A stretch of DNA of 34,695 bases from Bifidobacterium breve (GTDB lineage: Bacteria; Actinomycetota; Acidimicrobiia; Acidimicrobiales; Ilumatobacteraceae): positions 1 through 34,695 of the forward strand of contig CAMDLK010000014.1 of NCBI GenBank assembly GCA_945901725.1, read 5' to 3'. A program made the translations under genes and the position numbers. Shown one piece after another: positions 34,054 through 34,695 of this stretch (within the stretch, counting starts at the first letter, position 1; each line of letters opens with the position of its first letter). The notes below the pieces were generated by a model. The model ran no database searches, was not told the origin of the DNA, and saw nothing but the letters and a program-made list of their open reading frames with translations.

Positions 34054-34695
34054 TTAGTCGGTTCCCGGACGTCGATCATCTTCGGCGTTCGGGTCGCCTG
34101 CATAATTCGACGGATACGAACGACGCAGTTCATCCTCTGTCGGTTCGTAATACTCCCGCCCCTCTGGTGGAAGCAACGCGCTAATTGCAGACATGATTGC
34201 AGCGGTATCTGCATCAGGATCTGTGTACCCCAGATGAACTGGCGTACCGACCACAATGATCACCTCTGGTGGCGAAGTAACATTCGTAATGTTCGGAAGT
34301 TTCGCATTGCGGGGCCACACTTTTTCGGTTCCCCAAATTCCAATCGGAATCACTGGCGCACGAGTGGCGGCAGCAAGTTTCGCTGCACCCCATCTGCCCT
34401 TCAAAATCGGATCAAAGAAAGCATGTCCACGTGGAATGGTGCCCTGCGGCATTAGCGCAACAAGATCACCAGCGTTGATTAGTTCAGTAGCTGCAAGCAG
34501 TGGTTCATCGCTACCTGTGCCCCGTTCAACGCGAATACCGCCAAGCGCAGACGCAATTGGACCAATTACCGGAGCATCAAACACTTCTTTCTTTCCCAGG
34601 AAACGAACGGCACGGCCAGTCTTTGCAACAGCAAGAGACACAGCAGCAATATCGAAATAACTACGGTGGTTTCCACACAGAATCGCTGCACTATC
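34054..34695 (-). CDS. PlsC-type lysophospholipid acyltransferase, C-terminal part (cut by window edge)
   Basis: Glycerolipid acyltransferase of the 1-acylglycerol-3-phosphate acyltransferase family, 213 codons visible before the stop; the frame continues to the right edge without a start. The catalytic H-X4-D is present as NHRSYFD near the cut end, followed by RFLGKKEVFDAPVIG, ALGGIRVERGTG (substrate phosphate loop) and VIPIGIWGTEKVWP. The usual E of the third motif (FPEGTR) is Q here: LMPQGTIPRG. The C-terminal ~50 residues (ISALLPPEGREYYEPTEDELRRSYP) are charged. Likely role is phosphatidic-acid formation or a related acyl transfer at the membrane. An internal GTG at 34641 would lose the catalytic histidine, so it is not the real start. 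The stop abuts that of acn. Confidence 0.9.
   Translation of the reverse strand, partial: DSAAILCGNHRSYFDIAAVSLAVAKTGRAVRFLGKKEVFDAPVIGPIASALGGIRVERGTGSDEPLLAATELINAGDLVALMPQGTIPRGHAFFDPILKGRWGAAKLAAATRAPVIPIGIWGTEKVWPRNAKLPNITNVTSPPEVIIVVGTPVHLGYTDPDADTAAIMSAISALLPPEGREYYEPTEDELRRSYPSNYAGDPNAEDDRRPGTD

Noticed and set aside
1-34695. Mobile elements, CRISPR arrays, tRNA/rRNA genes, phage or defence systems
   Set aside because: No transposase, integrase, spaced direct repeats, cloverleaf or rRNA-like stretch was recognised; nearly all bases are in housekeeping-type genes.

Overview
The window reads as chromosomal DNA of a free-living, aerobic actinobacterium with a compact genome and balanced base composition, probably class Acidimicrobiia (an aquatic Ilumatobacter/acIV-like lineage). 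That placement is inference, not a database result. It rests on a mycothiol synthase, a DUF3499 protein, a Septum_form-like DnaJ membrane protein, and many genes with a TANNNT -10 box only 6-7 nt from the start codon, the leaderless-mRNA arrangement common in Actinobacteria. No stretch over 300 bases lacks a gene. I see no tRNA, rRNA, CRISPR array, insertion sequence or phage gene.

Layout. 1-2359 (minus): nth, a 63-aa unknown protein, hisC and hisB, the last cut by the left edge. 2383-4365 (plus): mshD and rlmN. 4353-12646 (minus): a nine-gene run starting with a polyamine-type ABC importer (potA, potD, a fused PotB-PotC permease), then a 2-hydroxyacid dehydrogenase, a DnaJ membrane protein, DUF3499, an SRPBCC protein, an aminoglycoside-phosphotransferase-fold kinase and DUF6285. 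12761-15577: a class III aminotransferase (plus) facing an aminobutyraldehyde-type dehydrogenase (minus); with the importer they look like putrescine uptake and breakdown. 15647-18004 (plus): alanine dehydrogenase and a cytochrome P450. 18001-18171 (minus): a 56-aa zinc-ribbon microprotein. 18258-22572: an MFS exporter, murF, ddl and a LysM lipoprotein, mostly cell-envelope functions. 22598-28684 (minus): gltB-gltD (glutamate synthase) with a hairpin-rich leader and a terminator. 28755-30989: two crotonase-fold proteins and a nitroreductase. 30986-34053: a GntR/UTRA regulator divergent from a mitochondrial-type aconitase. 34054-34695 (minus): a PlsC-type acyltransferase cut by the right edge.

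Together the genes are mostly housekeeping nitrogen and carbon metabolism. Putrescine-derived carbon would pass through 4-aminobutyrate toward the TCA cycle, near glutamate synthase, alanine dehydrogenase and aconitase. Nothing here is clearly a new defence or mobile system. The more unusual signals are architectural: overlapping divergent leaderless promoters, seven convergent gene pairs with almost no room between stop codons, the zinc-ribbon microprotein, the fused and enlarged polyamine permease, and candidate control elements upstream of potA, gltB and acn.
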